From contig JAFSHJ010000153.1 in assembly GCA_017440425.1 (NCBI GenBank), positions 1-8,757 of the forward strand: 8,757 bases of DNA, read 5' to 3'. A program made the position numbers and the translations under genes. Within the stretch, counting starts at the first letter, position 1. Each line of letters starts with the position of its first letter. The DNA is from Oscillospiraceae bacterium. GTDB taxonomy: Bacteria > Bacillota > Clostridia > Oscillospirales > Ruminococcaceae. The notes under the pieces are model-generated. The model had not been told where the DNA came from. It searched no databases and saw only the letters and a program-made list of their open reading frames with translations. Below are positions 1-5,494 of the stretch, one piece after another.

Positions 1-273
1 AACTGTTAATCCGTATTCTTCAAGAAATGCAGTTCTTTCTTCATCGTGTTGCTTTCCTTCCTCGGTATAATGCCCCGAACCGTCAAGTTCTATGACGAGC
101 TTTGCCTCTGCGCAGTAAAAATCTGCGATATACTTTCCAAGAACCTTTTGACGAGAAAAGCGAACAGGACAGGTGCGCAGGAAATCGTACCAAAGATGTT
201 TTTCTTCTTTAGTCATATTCTTCCGCAGCATTTTTGCCGTTGGAACAATATTTTTATTGTGTTTTCTCTGCAT
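1..273 (-). CDS. DUF559 endonuclease-domain protein, 3' end cut off by the window edge
   Basis: An uninterrupted reading frame of 91 codons runs from an ATG at 273 off the left edge, so only the N-terminal part is present. A GGAG ribosome binding site lies 8 bases upstream (282-285); a GTG one codon earlier is also possible. The protein shows the DUF559 pattern: a basic start, an LRKNMTKEEKHLW helix (about residues 16-28), a FSRQKVLGKYIADFYC strand pair (39-54) and then LVIELDGSGH (59-68). DUF559 proteins have a Vsr/PD-(D/E)XK-like nuclease fold; the Asp of ADFYC and the Glu, Asp and His of IELDGSGH are the likely metal-site residues. Members are usually about 110-130 residues, so roughly 25-40 residues are missing. 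It follows the glycerate kinase gene on the same strand with a 76-bp gap that holds a hairpin. Biological role is unknown; many copies are solitary. Confidence 0.8.
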   Translation of the reverse strand, partial: MQRKHNKNIVPTAKMLRKNMTKEEKHLWYDFLRTCPVRFSRQKVLGKYIADFYCAEAKLVIELDGSGHYTEEGKQHDEERTAFLEEYGLTV

Positions 274-287
274 CACAATTTCTCCGT

Positions 288-340
288 CTTGCTTCGCAAG
301 TTAAGCCTCCCATTACACAAAGCGAGGCTTAACTTGAAGC
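288..340. repeat. Compound inverted repeat between glycerate kinase and DUF559 genes
   Basis: AAGTTAAGCCTC (298-309) pairs perfectly with GAGGCTTAACTT (324-335) across a 14-base loop. The stem extends to GCTTC/GAAGC (291-295 with 336-340) past a 2-base bulge. A second, smaller hairpin, CTTGC-TTC-GCAAG (288-300), shares bases with the left arm, so the two cannot form together. Neither strand has a T-run after the stem, so this is not a normal intrinsic terminator. It may be a dispersed palindromic repeat or an RNA processing/stability structure between two minus-strand genes. Confidence 0.6.
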
Positions 341-349
341 AAATATTTA

Positions 350-1498
350 TCACTTTGTTGCGGCAATCATGCGGGCAATGTTGTCCATGGCAAAGGCAAG
401 GTTGTCTGCGCTTTGGTGCTTGATCTCGGAGAAAGGCTTTGCCACTCTGTTTGTGCTGAAAATAGCGGTGACACCAAGGTCGTATGCAGCTTCAACACCC
501 TCTGCGGCATCGCCGGCAATAACGGTAACGGGCACACCCGCCTGCTTTGCACGCTGTGTAACACCGGAGATAACTTTTCCGCGCACACTCTGTCCGTCAA
601 TGCGTCCCTCGCCGGTGAAAACCATGGTCGCACCCTTCACGGCATCGTCAAAACCAACCGTGTCCAGCACAACGGTAATGCCGCTGGTCAGCTTGGAGGA
701 GAAAAATGCCATCATGCCAATTCCCATTCCGCCTGCAGCGCCCGCACCGGGTCTATCCGCAAGCTCAAGTCCCAAACTGCGCTGAATTGCCTTGTCCAGA
801 TCTATCAAGTTCTGATCCAGCACCTTAACTGTATCGGCATCGGCACCTTTCTGCGGTGAAAAGATGTAGGCAGCGCCGCTCTCGCCGAAAAGCGGATTGT
901 CCACGTCGCACATCGTCACAATTTCAACATTCCGAAGGGCAGGATCAATTTCGGAAACGTCAATGCGGTCTATCTGTGACAAGCTTCCGCCCAGAGGGAT
1001 AAACTGCTCGCCGTTTGCATCGTAAAAACGCACGCCAACCGCAGCCGCAGCTCCGCAGCCGCCATCATTGGTGGCACTTCCGCCCAAACCGAGAATAATT
1101 TTTTCGCAGCCGTTTTTCACAGCTTCGAGCATCAGCTCGCCAACGCCGTAGGTGGTCGCCTTGAGAGGGTCTTTGCCGTTGACAGAAGCCTCTGCAAGAG
1201 GAAGACCGGCAGCGGCGGCCATCTCGATAACGGCAGTTTTTTTGCCGCCGTTGTCGGTGATAATGCCGTAAAAAGAATCAACCTTATCAAAAAAAGGTCC
1301 GCTGACAGCGCAGCTGCAAAGCTCGCCTTGCATTGCCTCAACAAAGCAGCTCACGGTGCCCTCGCCGCCATCCGCAACGGGGAAAGAAACCACCTCGCAG
1401 CCGGGCAGATGACGCTGCAAAGCATCACGCATAATGCCGCAAATTTGTGTGGCGCTGACAGTGCCTTTGAAAGAATCGGGTACAAGAATGAATTTCAT
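350..1498 (-). CDS. glxK: Glycerate 2-kinase (GlxK/GarK family)
   Basis: Predicted to phosphorylate D-glycerate with ATP to 2-phosphoglycerate, feeding glyoxylate, glucarate/galactarate or serine breakdown into glycolysis; cytoplasmic. The 382-residue length is normal for the family. Family motifs appear in order: N-terminal VPDSFKGTVSA (6-16), VADGGEGT (41-48), the glycine-rich GLGGSATNDGGCG (137-149), CDVDNPLFG (197-205), GAGAAGGMG (251-259) and TGEGRIDGQS (295-304). The ATG start is preceded by AGGAGC at a suitable distance, and a sigma-A-type promoter lies upstream at 1536-1564. No glyoxylate reductase, dehydratase or transporter gene accompanies it here, so the carbon source it serves cannot be told. 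The enzyme family is sure; the choice of symbol (glxK or garK) is conventional. Confidence 0.95.
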   Translation of the reverse strand: MKFILVPDSFKGTVSATQICGIMRDALQRHLPGCEVVSFPVADGGEGTVSCFVEAMQGELCSCAVSGPFFDKVDSFYGIITDNGGKKTAVIEMAAAAGLPLAEASVNGKDPLKATTYGVGELMLEAVKNGCEKIILGLGGSATNDGGCGAAAAVGVRFYDANGEQFIPLGGSLSQIDRIDVSEIDPALRNVEIVTMCDVDNPLFGESGAAYIFSPQKGADADTVKVLDQNLIDLDKAIQRSLGLELADRPGAGAAGGMGIGMMAFFSSKLTSGITVVLDTVGFDDAVKGATMVFTGEGRIDGQSVRGKVISGVTQRAKQAGVPVTVIAGDAAEGVEAAYDLGVTAIFSTNRVAKPFSEIKHQSADNLAFAMDNIARMIAATK

Positions 1499-1535
1499 AA
1501 AAAGCTCCTGAAAATTAGTTTATCAATTTAAATCA

Positions 1536-1564
1536 ATTATATAACAAAAACTTGAAAATTTCAA
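1536..1564 (-). promoter_or_regulatory. Promoter of the glycerate kinase gene
   Basis: Read on the minus strand, TTGAAA (1564-1559), 17 bases and TATAAT (1541-1536) make a near-consensus sigma-A promoter. The start of transcription would fall near 1529, about 30 bases before the glycerate kinase ATG, leaving room for its AGGAGC site. No operator dyad is obvious around it. Confidence 0.6.
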
Positions 1565-1613
1565 TAAAAACAGCTATTTTTGTGTATTTAAGCCGCTTTT
1601 CTCAATTGACATA

Positions 1614-1642
1614 TTGACTTATTTGCAAATAAAAGTTAAAAT
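1614..1642 (+). promoter_or_regulatory. Promoter of the glyQS-lipoprotein unit
   Basis: TTGACT (1614-1619), a 17-base spacer and TAAAAT (1637-1642) form a good sigma-A promoter, with a predicted start near 1649. A second TTGACA at 1606-1611 and a TATAAT at 1645-1650 lie nearby but do not pair with each other or with the other boxes at a standard spacing. A start near 1649 leaves only about 12 bases before the upstream ATG at 1661, but about 33 before the ATG at 1682, which favours 1682. There is no room for a T-box leader. Confidence 0.55.
1619..1632. repeat. 14-bp perfect palindrome in the glyQS promoter spacer
   Basis: TTATTTGCAAATAA is its own reverse complement and lies between the -35 and -10 boxes. 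This is where a repressor operator would sit, but short AT-rich palindromes also arise by chance. Function unproven. Confidence 0.35.
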
Positions 1643-1681
1643 ATTATAATAGAGAATATTATGGAAAGGTATGGTTTCCTT

Positions 1682-3076
1682 ATGCTTAATACAGAAAAAA
1701 CAATGGACAAAATTGTTGCGCTCTGCAAAACCCGCGGCTATGTATATTCCGGTTCCGAAATTTACGGCGGACTTGCAAACGCATGGGACTTCGGTCCTCT
1801 CGGTGTAGAGTTCAAGAACAACATCAAGCGCGCATGGTGGAAGAAATTCGTTCAGGAGTCCAAATATAACGTTGGTCTCGACAGCGCCATCCTCATGAAT
1901 CCCCAGGTTTGGGTAGCCTCCGGTCACGTTGTAAACTTCAACGACCCCCTCATCGACTGCAAAAACTGCAAGACCCGTCACCGCGCTGACAAGCTGGTTG
2001 AAGAGTGGATCGCAGAAAACAAGGTTGAAGGCGTTGTTGTTGAGGCCATGAATAACGACGAGCTCAGCGCTTACATCCGTGAAAACGGCATCACCTGCCC
2101 CGATTGCGGTAAGTGCGATTTCACCGATATCCGTAAGTTCAACATGATGTATAAGACCCATCAGGGCGTTAACGAGGACACCGCTTCCGAGATCTATCTC
2201 CGTCCCGAGACCGCTCAGGGTATCTTCGTAAACTTCGCAAACATTCAGCGTACAACCCGCAAAAAGCTCCCCTTTGGCGTTGGTCAGATCGGTAAATCCT
2301 TCCGCAACGAGATCACACCGGGCAACTTCATCTTCCGTATCCGTGAGTTCGAGCAGATGGAGCTTGAGTTCTTCTGCAAACCCGGCACCGACCTCGAGTG
2401 GTTCGAATATTGGCGCGGCTTCTGCCGTGATTGGCTCCTCAGCCTCGGCCTCAAAGAGGAAAACCTCCGCCTGAGAGACCACGAGCCGGAAGAGCTCTCC
2501 CACTATTCCAAGGCTACCACAGACTTCGAGTTCGTATTCCCCTTCGGTTGGGGCGAGCTTTGGGGCATTGCTGACCGTACCGACTTCGACCTCACCCAGC
2601 ACACCCAGCACTCCGGCAAATCTCTGGAATACTTCGACCAGGAGACCGGCGAAAAATATATCCCCTACGTTATCGAGCCCTCCCTCGGTGCAGACCGCGT
2701 TACACTCGCATTCCTCGTTGATGCTTACGACGAAGAAGTTATCGGCGAGAACGATACCCGCGTAGTTCTCCACCTGCACCCGGCTCTCGCTCCCTTCAAG
2801 GCTTGCGTGCTGCCCCTCTCCAAGAAACTTGGTGAAAAGGCATCCGAGCTCCACGAGAAGCTCTCCAAGAAGTTCATGGTTGATTACGATGAGACTGGCT
2901 CCATCGGTAAGCGTTATCGCCGTCAGGATGAGATCGGTACTCCCTTCTGCATCACCTACGATTTTGAATCCGAGACCGACGGCTGCGTAACCGTTCGTGA
3001 CCGCGATACTATGGAGCAGATCCGTATGCCCATCGATGAGCTTGAAGCTTACATCGAGAGCAAACTCGAGTTCTGA
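1682..3076 (+). CDS. glyQS: Glycyl-tRNA synthetase, single-chain alpha2 (class II) type
   Basis: Charges tRNA-Gly with glycine in the cytoplasm. This is the single-chain homodimeric form seen in some Firmicutes, mycoplasmas, archaea and eukaryotes, not the two-gene alpha2beta2 form. Numbered from the ATG at 1682 it has 464 residues, a normal length. It shows SEIYGGLANAWDFGPLG near the N-terminus, RPETAQG (174-180), class II motif 2 with FRNE (207-210), motif 3 with EPSLGADRV (332-340) and an anticodon-binding domain starting at HPALAP (366-371). Two CxxC pairs (C93/C96 and C139/C142) could hold zinc in the insertion. An ATG at 1661 is also in frame, but it has a weak ribosome site and a too-short leader. 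The 1682 start matches relatives such as the S. aureus enzyme, although its best site, AAAGG (1665-1669), is 12 bases away. Codon use (CGT, ATC, TTC, AAG) suggests high expression. The lipoprotein gene follows after 35 bases. Confidence 0.95.
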   Translation: MLNTEKTMDKIVALCKTRGYVYSGSEIYGGLANAWDFGPLGVEFKNNIKRAWWKKFVQESKYNVGLDSAILMNPQVWVASGHVVNFNDPLIDCKNCKTRHRADKLVEEWIAENKVEGVVVEAMNNDELSAYIRENGITCPDCGKCDFTDIRKFNMMYKTHQGVNEDTASEIYLRPETAQGIFVNFANIQRTTRKKLPFGVGQIGKSFRNEITPGNFIFRIREFEQMELEFFCKPGTDLEWFEYWRGFCRDWLLSLGLKEENLRLRDHEPEELSHYSKATTDFEFVFPFGWGELWGIADRTDFDLTQHTQHSGKSLEYFDQETGEKYIPYVIEPSLGADRVTLAFLVDAYDEEVIGENDTRVVLHLHPALAPFKACVLPLSKKLGEKASELHEKLSKKFMVDYDETGSIGKRYRRQDEIGTPFCITYDFESETDGCVTVRDRDTMEQIRMPIDELEAYIESKLEF

Positions 3077-3111
3077 TTTTAACTTAAAACACTGCAAAGG
3101 AGGCAGAGACT

Positions 3112-3903
3112 GTGAAGAAAACAGTTGCCATATTGCTTGCAACCCTGCTGATGGCAGTAAGCTTTGCAGGATGTTTTGACGTGCCCGACGGCAGCTCATC
3201 ATCCGGCAAAGAGTCACAGTCTGTGCCCGAAAGCAGCTCGGCCGATTTATCATCAAAAGAAGGATCCGAAGAAAGCTCGCAGGAGAGCGAAGGACAGAGC
3301 TCCGTGATAGAGCCGGAATCTCAGCCTTCGGACTCCGAGCAGGAGAATGAGGAGACTTCTCAATCCTCCGAGGAATCCGAAGAGGAAGAGGAGAGCTCCA
3401 AACCCTCTATCGGTGTGAATTTCACCGTGAAAAACTTCAATTTTCAGCAGGATGACGGCAGCCTTGTCACAGTAGAACTGGCTGTTCCCGATAGTTGGTA
3501 CGGTTATGATGGCGATATCAGCCTCTTCCGTGACACCGACGACTATGAGGAGATAAAGGTTGCGGATGCATCCACAGCGAAGATTCTGGAAAGTGCCGAC
3601 GATATAAACCAATATATCTCCGAACCCGGATATACCGGCGCCACCGTGATGGAGGAGAAGATGTACACCGGCAACAGCGGCAGCAGCATTTATTATTACA
3701 AAACCGAGGCTGCTCCCATGGGCGGTATGCACGAGATAGAGGTGTGGTATCCCTGTTTCTATTACATTTTGATGCCGGATAACACCTTCGTCAACCTGGT
3801 TTTCTATGCGCTGGACATTGAAGACACAGAGGATTTCGAGCTGTTTGATACCATCGTGGATTCTTTGGTGGTTAAAACAGCACCGGCTGAAACTCAGGAA
3901 TAA
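3112..3903 (+). CDS. Secreted lipoprotein with acidic Ser/Glu linker, function unknown
   Basis: A 263-residue protein starting at GTG, with an excellent AAAGGAGG site 8 bases upstream (3096-3103). The first 21 residues are a lipoprotein signal: KK, a hydrophobic core and the lipobox SFAGC with the lipidated Cys at position 21, so the mature protein should be anchored outside the membrane. Residues about 24-99 are a low-complexity Ser/Glu/Pro/Gln spacer, probably an extended, negatively charged stalk. Residues 100-255 form a compact C-terminal domain with strand-like segments (for example VTVELAVPDSW at 119-129 and EIEVWYPCFYYILMPD at 208-223). I do not recognise this domain with confidence; it has the look of small beta-rich extracytoplasmic domains in clostridial lipoproteins. 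It is probably cotranscribed with glyQS, as no terminator lies in the 35-bp gap, although the roles are unrelated. Confidence 0.85.
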   Translation: MKKTVAILLATLLMAVSFAGCFDVPDGSSSSGKESQSVPESSSADLSSKEGSEESSQESEGQSSVIEPESQPSDSEQENEETSQSSEESEEEEESSKPSIGVNFTVKNFNFQQDDGSLVTVELAVPDSWYGYDGDISLFRDTDDYEEIKVADASTAKILESADDINQYISEPGYTGATVMEEKMYTGNSGSSIYYYKTEAAPMGGMHEIEVWYPCFYYILMPDNTFVNLVFYALDIEDTEDFELFDTIVDSLVVKTAPAETQE

Positions 3904-3906
3904 AAT

Positions 3907-3943
3907 AAATCGGCAAGAGCTATCTCTTGCCGATTTTTGTTTT
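3907..3943 (+). terminator. Strong rho-independent terminator after the lipoprotein gene, probably bidirectional
   Basis: A 13-bp perfect stem (3907-3919 with 3924-3936, core CGGCAAGAG/CTCTTGCCG) with a CTAT loop runs into TTGTTTT. On the minus strand the same stem is followed by an ATTTATTTTATT tract, so it could also stop transcripts of the Crp/Fnr gene that read back through trxA. Confidence 0.9.
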
Positions 3944-3950
3944 GCAAAAA

Positions 3951-3992
3951 TGTGACTTCGTCACGGAAATTTTTGAAAAAACAGGGTATAAT
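3951..3992 (+). promoter_or_regulatory. trxA promoter with Crp/Fnr-like operator in class II position
   Basis: The dyad TGTGA-CTTCG-TCACG (3951-3965; inner GTGAC-TTC-GTCAC is perfect) is centred 29 bases before a consensus TATAAT (3987-3992), or about -41 from the expected start near 3999. The -35 position reads CGGAAA, unlike TTGACA, so the promoter should depend on an activator. The trxB promoter (6709-6750) has the same dyad, the same CGGAAA and the same spacing. The Crp/Fnr protein encoded at 4322-4996 is the obvious candidate binder. Confidence 0.65.
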
Positions 3993-4024
3993 AAAGATAC
4001 AATAAAGGAAAGGAAGTAGTGATC

Positions 4025-4333
4025 ATGTCAGTACTTAGTGTAAATAAAGATAATTTTGATTCCGTTAAAAATAGCGATAAGCCCGTTCTTTTGGATTTTT
4101 ATGCCGATTGGTGCGGCCCATGCCGTATGGTATCCCCGTTAGTGGATCAGATCGCAGAGGAGAACCCCCAGTATCTCGTCGGCAAAATCAACGTTGACAA
4201 CGAGCCCGAGCTTGCACAGGAATTTGGCGTAATGAGCATCCCCATGCTGGTTGTGATGAAGGGCGGCAAGGTGGTCAACAAATCCGTGGGCGCAAGACCC
4301 AAGCCCCAGATCCTTGCAATGTTAGAGGACTAA
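4025..4333 (+). CDS. trxA: Thioredoxin
   Basis: Small dithiol reductant that passes electrons from thioredoxin reductase to ribonucleotide reductase, peroxiredoxins and other disulfide proteins in the cytoplasm. From the ATG at 4025 it has 102 residues, a typical length. It shows the buried acid D24 in LLDFYADW, the active site WCGPC (29-33), the cis-proline loop SIPM (71-74, P73) and a C-terminal VVMKGGKVV strand and helix. A GTG at 4019 would add two residues; the ATG is preferred because AGGAAG (4011-4016) sits 8 bases before it. Its reductase (trxB) and a peroxiredoxin are encoded about 2.4 kb away with a matching operator. Its 3' end overlaps the convergent Crp/Fnr gene by 12 bp, and no terminator lies directly after it. 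Confidence 0.96.
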   Translation: MSVLSVNKDNFDSVKNSDKPVLLDFYADWCGPCRMVSPLVDQIAEENPQYLVGKINVDNEPELAQEFGVMSIPMLVVMKGGKVVNKSVGARPKPQILAMLED

Positions 4334-4996
4334 CTCACGAAGCCTGCGCTTGTCAACAATTTTGACACCCTTGCGTGAGACTTGCACAATGCCTTCATTG
4401 GCAAAATATTTTAACATTCTCGATACCACTTCACGGGCAGATCCCATATATTTGGCGATCTGCTCGTGTGTTAATGGGATAACATCGGCACCGATGCGTG
4501 CAGATTCATCCAGCAAAAAGATGGCAAGCCGCTTATCCATGCTCATAAAAAGTATCTGCTGCATGACCCACATAACGTCGGAAAAGCGACCGACCGCTGT
4601 TTCGAGAGCGAAAATTTTTATCTTCGGGTTGCGCTCGGATACCGCAGCAAATGCGGGACCGCTGATGACATAGCACTCGCTGTTCTCCTCTGCATCCACA
4701 AGCACGTCAAAAGTGATAGCCTGGATCACGCAGGAGGCGGAGAGCATGCACAAATCACCGCTGTGCAGGCGGTAGAGAGTGATATCCTTGCCCTCTTCGG
4801 ACATCATATAGAGACGAAGCGAGCCGGAGCGCACAAGTATCACACCGGAGCATTCGGTGCCATCGTGGATGTTGGAACCCTTCGGATAGGTCAAAGCCAG
4901 GGAATTTTGACAGATATATTCGCGGTCCCCCTCGGAAATATCATCCCAAAAGGGGAATATCTCTCTGTAAACCGGACCGAACATTGCTTGTGCCAT
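4322..4996 (-). CDS. Crp/Fnr-family transcriptional regulator, cysteine-bearing sensor domain
   Basis: A 224-residue regulator with an N-terminal cyclic-nucleotide-binding-type beta-roll (about 20-115), a dimer helix (about 117-150) and a C-terminal winged helix (about 152-218). The recognition helix, SAREVVSRMLKYF (186-198), keeps R188, E189 and R193, which align with R180, E181 and R185 of E. coli CRP, the residues that read GTGA. Five cysteines lie in the sensor half (C29, C49, C83, C89, C108), with C83 and C89 in GDLCMLSASC. There is no FNR-like N-terminal cysteine cluster, so an FNR-type [4Fe-4S] sensor is not evident; thiol, metal or small-molecule sensing is open. The start has GGAG 8 bases upstream. 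It lies between two promoters with TGTGA-N5-TCACG dyads (trxA and trxB) and probably activates both. It may be transcribed partly by read-through from the NifX-like operon 70 bp upstream. Confidence 0.92.
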   Translation of the reverse strand: MAQAMFGPVYREIFPFWDDISEGDREYICQNSLALTYPKGSNIHDGTECSGVILVRSGSLRLYMMSEEGKDITLYRLHSGDLCMLSASCVIQAITFDVLVDAEENSECYVISGPAFAAVSERNPKIKIFALETAVGRFSDVMWVMQQILFMSMDKRLAIFLLDESARIGADVIPLTHEQIAKYMGSAREVVSRMLKYFANEGIVQVSRKGVKIVDKRRLRELVL

Positions 4997-5029
4997 TGGA
5001 ATGACTCCTTTAAATCAAATAACAGCTCG

Positions 5030-5065
5030 ACGCCCTATGCGAGAACGCAGTAAGGGCGTTTTTTT
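5030..5065 (+). terminator. Plus-strand intrinsic terminator between NifX-like and Crp/Fnr genes
   Basis: ACGCCCT (5030-5036) pairs with AGGGCGT (5053-5059), with an inner TGCG/CGCA stem around an AGAA loop, followed by seven T (5059-5065). The T-run makes it a terminator for plus-strand RNA, although both flanking genes are on the minus strand. Read on the minus strand it is followed only by a broken T-rich stretch, so it is weak for the NifX-like operon. The only plus-strand transcript likely to reach it is one from trxA running antisense through the Crp/Fnr gene. Confidence 0.65.
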
Positions 5066-5066
5066 G

Positions 5067-5480
5067 TCAGTGGCAGCTGTGACCGCCGCAGTTGTGGCTT
5101 CCGCAGCCGTGGCTGCCGCAGTTGTGTTCTTCGCCGTGATGGTGGTCGTGGTGATCGCATTTTGCGGCAGGGTCATAGTTGAGAGTGCCTGCTGCGAAGC
5201 TTTCCACAGCCTTGTCAGCATCACCCTTGACGCCGCCGAACAGCTTTATGCCCGCCTGAGCCAGCGCCATCTGTGCGCCGCCGCCAATTCCTCCGCAGAT
5301 GAGCACGTCCGCGCCGAGAGCGGAAAGAAGACCTGCAAGAGCGCCGTGACCGCTGCCGTTGGTGGCAACAATTTCGGCGGAGACTATCTTGCCATCCTCC
5401 ACGGTGTAGAGCTTAAACTGCTCGGTGTGACCAAAATGCTGAAAAATCTGTCCATTTTCGTAAGTTACTGCAATTTTCAT
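5067..5480 (-). CDS. NifX/NifB-C-terminal-like (dinitrogenase FeMo-cofactor family) protein with Cys/His metal-binding tail
   Basis: A 137-residue protein. Residues 1-100 match the PF02579 fold (NifX, NifY, C-terminal NifB, MTH1175-like): MKIAVTYENGQIFQHFGH at the N-terminus, a central LSALGADVLICGGIGGGAQMAL (52-73) and KLFGGVKGDADKAV (79-92). In nitrogen fixers such domains carry iron-sulfur or iron-molybdenum clusters; no nif genes are present here, so that role cannot be assumed. Residues 108-137 are an unusual tail with 5 Cys and 10 His, first His/Asp-rich (CDHHDHHHGEEH) and then a C-G-x-H-x pentapeptide repeat, a probable metal-binding segment. The start at 5480 is set by AAGGGG 8 bases upstream; an upstream in-frame ATG at 5519 would overlap the preceding gene. 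Third gene of the DUF134 operon, 14 bp after the hydrolase gene. Confidence 0.88.
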   Translation of the reverse strand: MKIAVTYENGQIFQHFGHTEQFKLYTVEDGKIVSAEIVATNGSGHGALAGLLSALGADVLICGGIGGGAQMALAQAGIKLFGGVKGDADKAVESFAAGTLNYDPAAKCDHHDHHHGEEHNCGSHGCGSHNCGGHSCH

Positions 5481-5494
5481 TATAATTACCCCTT

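Noticed and set aside
46..423. A 125-codon open frame on the plus strand at the left edge
   Set aside because: It crosses the DUF559 gene, the hairpin and the end of glycerate kinase on the other strand, and has no recognisable domain or ribosome site.
1499..1681. T-box riboswitch for glyQS
   Set aside because: The promoter lies about 33 bases from the start codon, leaving no space for specifier and antiterminator stems, and no T-box core sequence is seen.
1619..3256. A 545-codon open frame on the minus strand opposite glyQS
   Set aside because: It mirrors the codon bias of a highly expressed gene: few codons on the coding strand read as stops on the other. It has no ribosome site, no family resemblance, and glyQS is certain.
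4334..4379. Terminator directly after trxA (CTCACG/CGTGAG and TGTCAA/TTGACA inverted repeats)
   Set aside because: The stems are short, the outer one is split by over 30 bases, no T-run follows, and the sequence is coding for the C-terminus of the Crp/Fnr protein.
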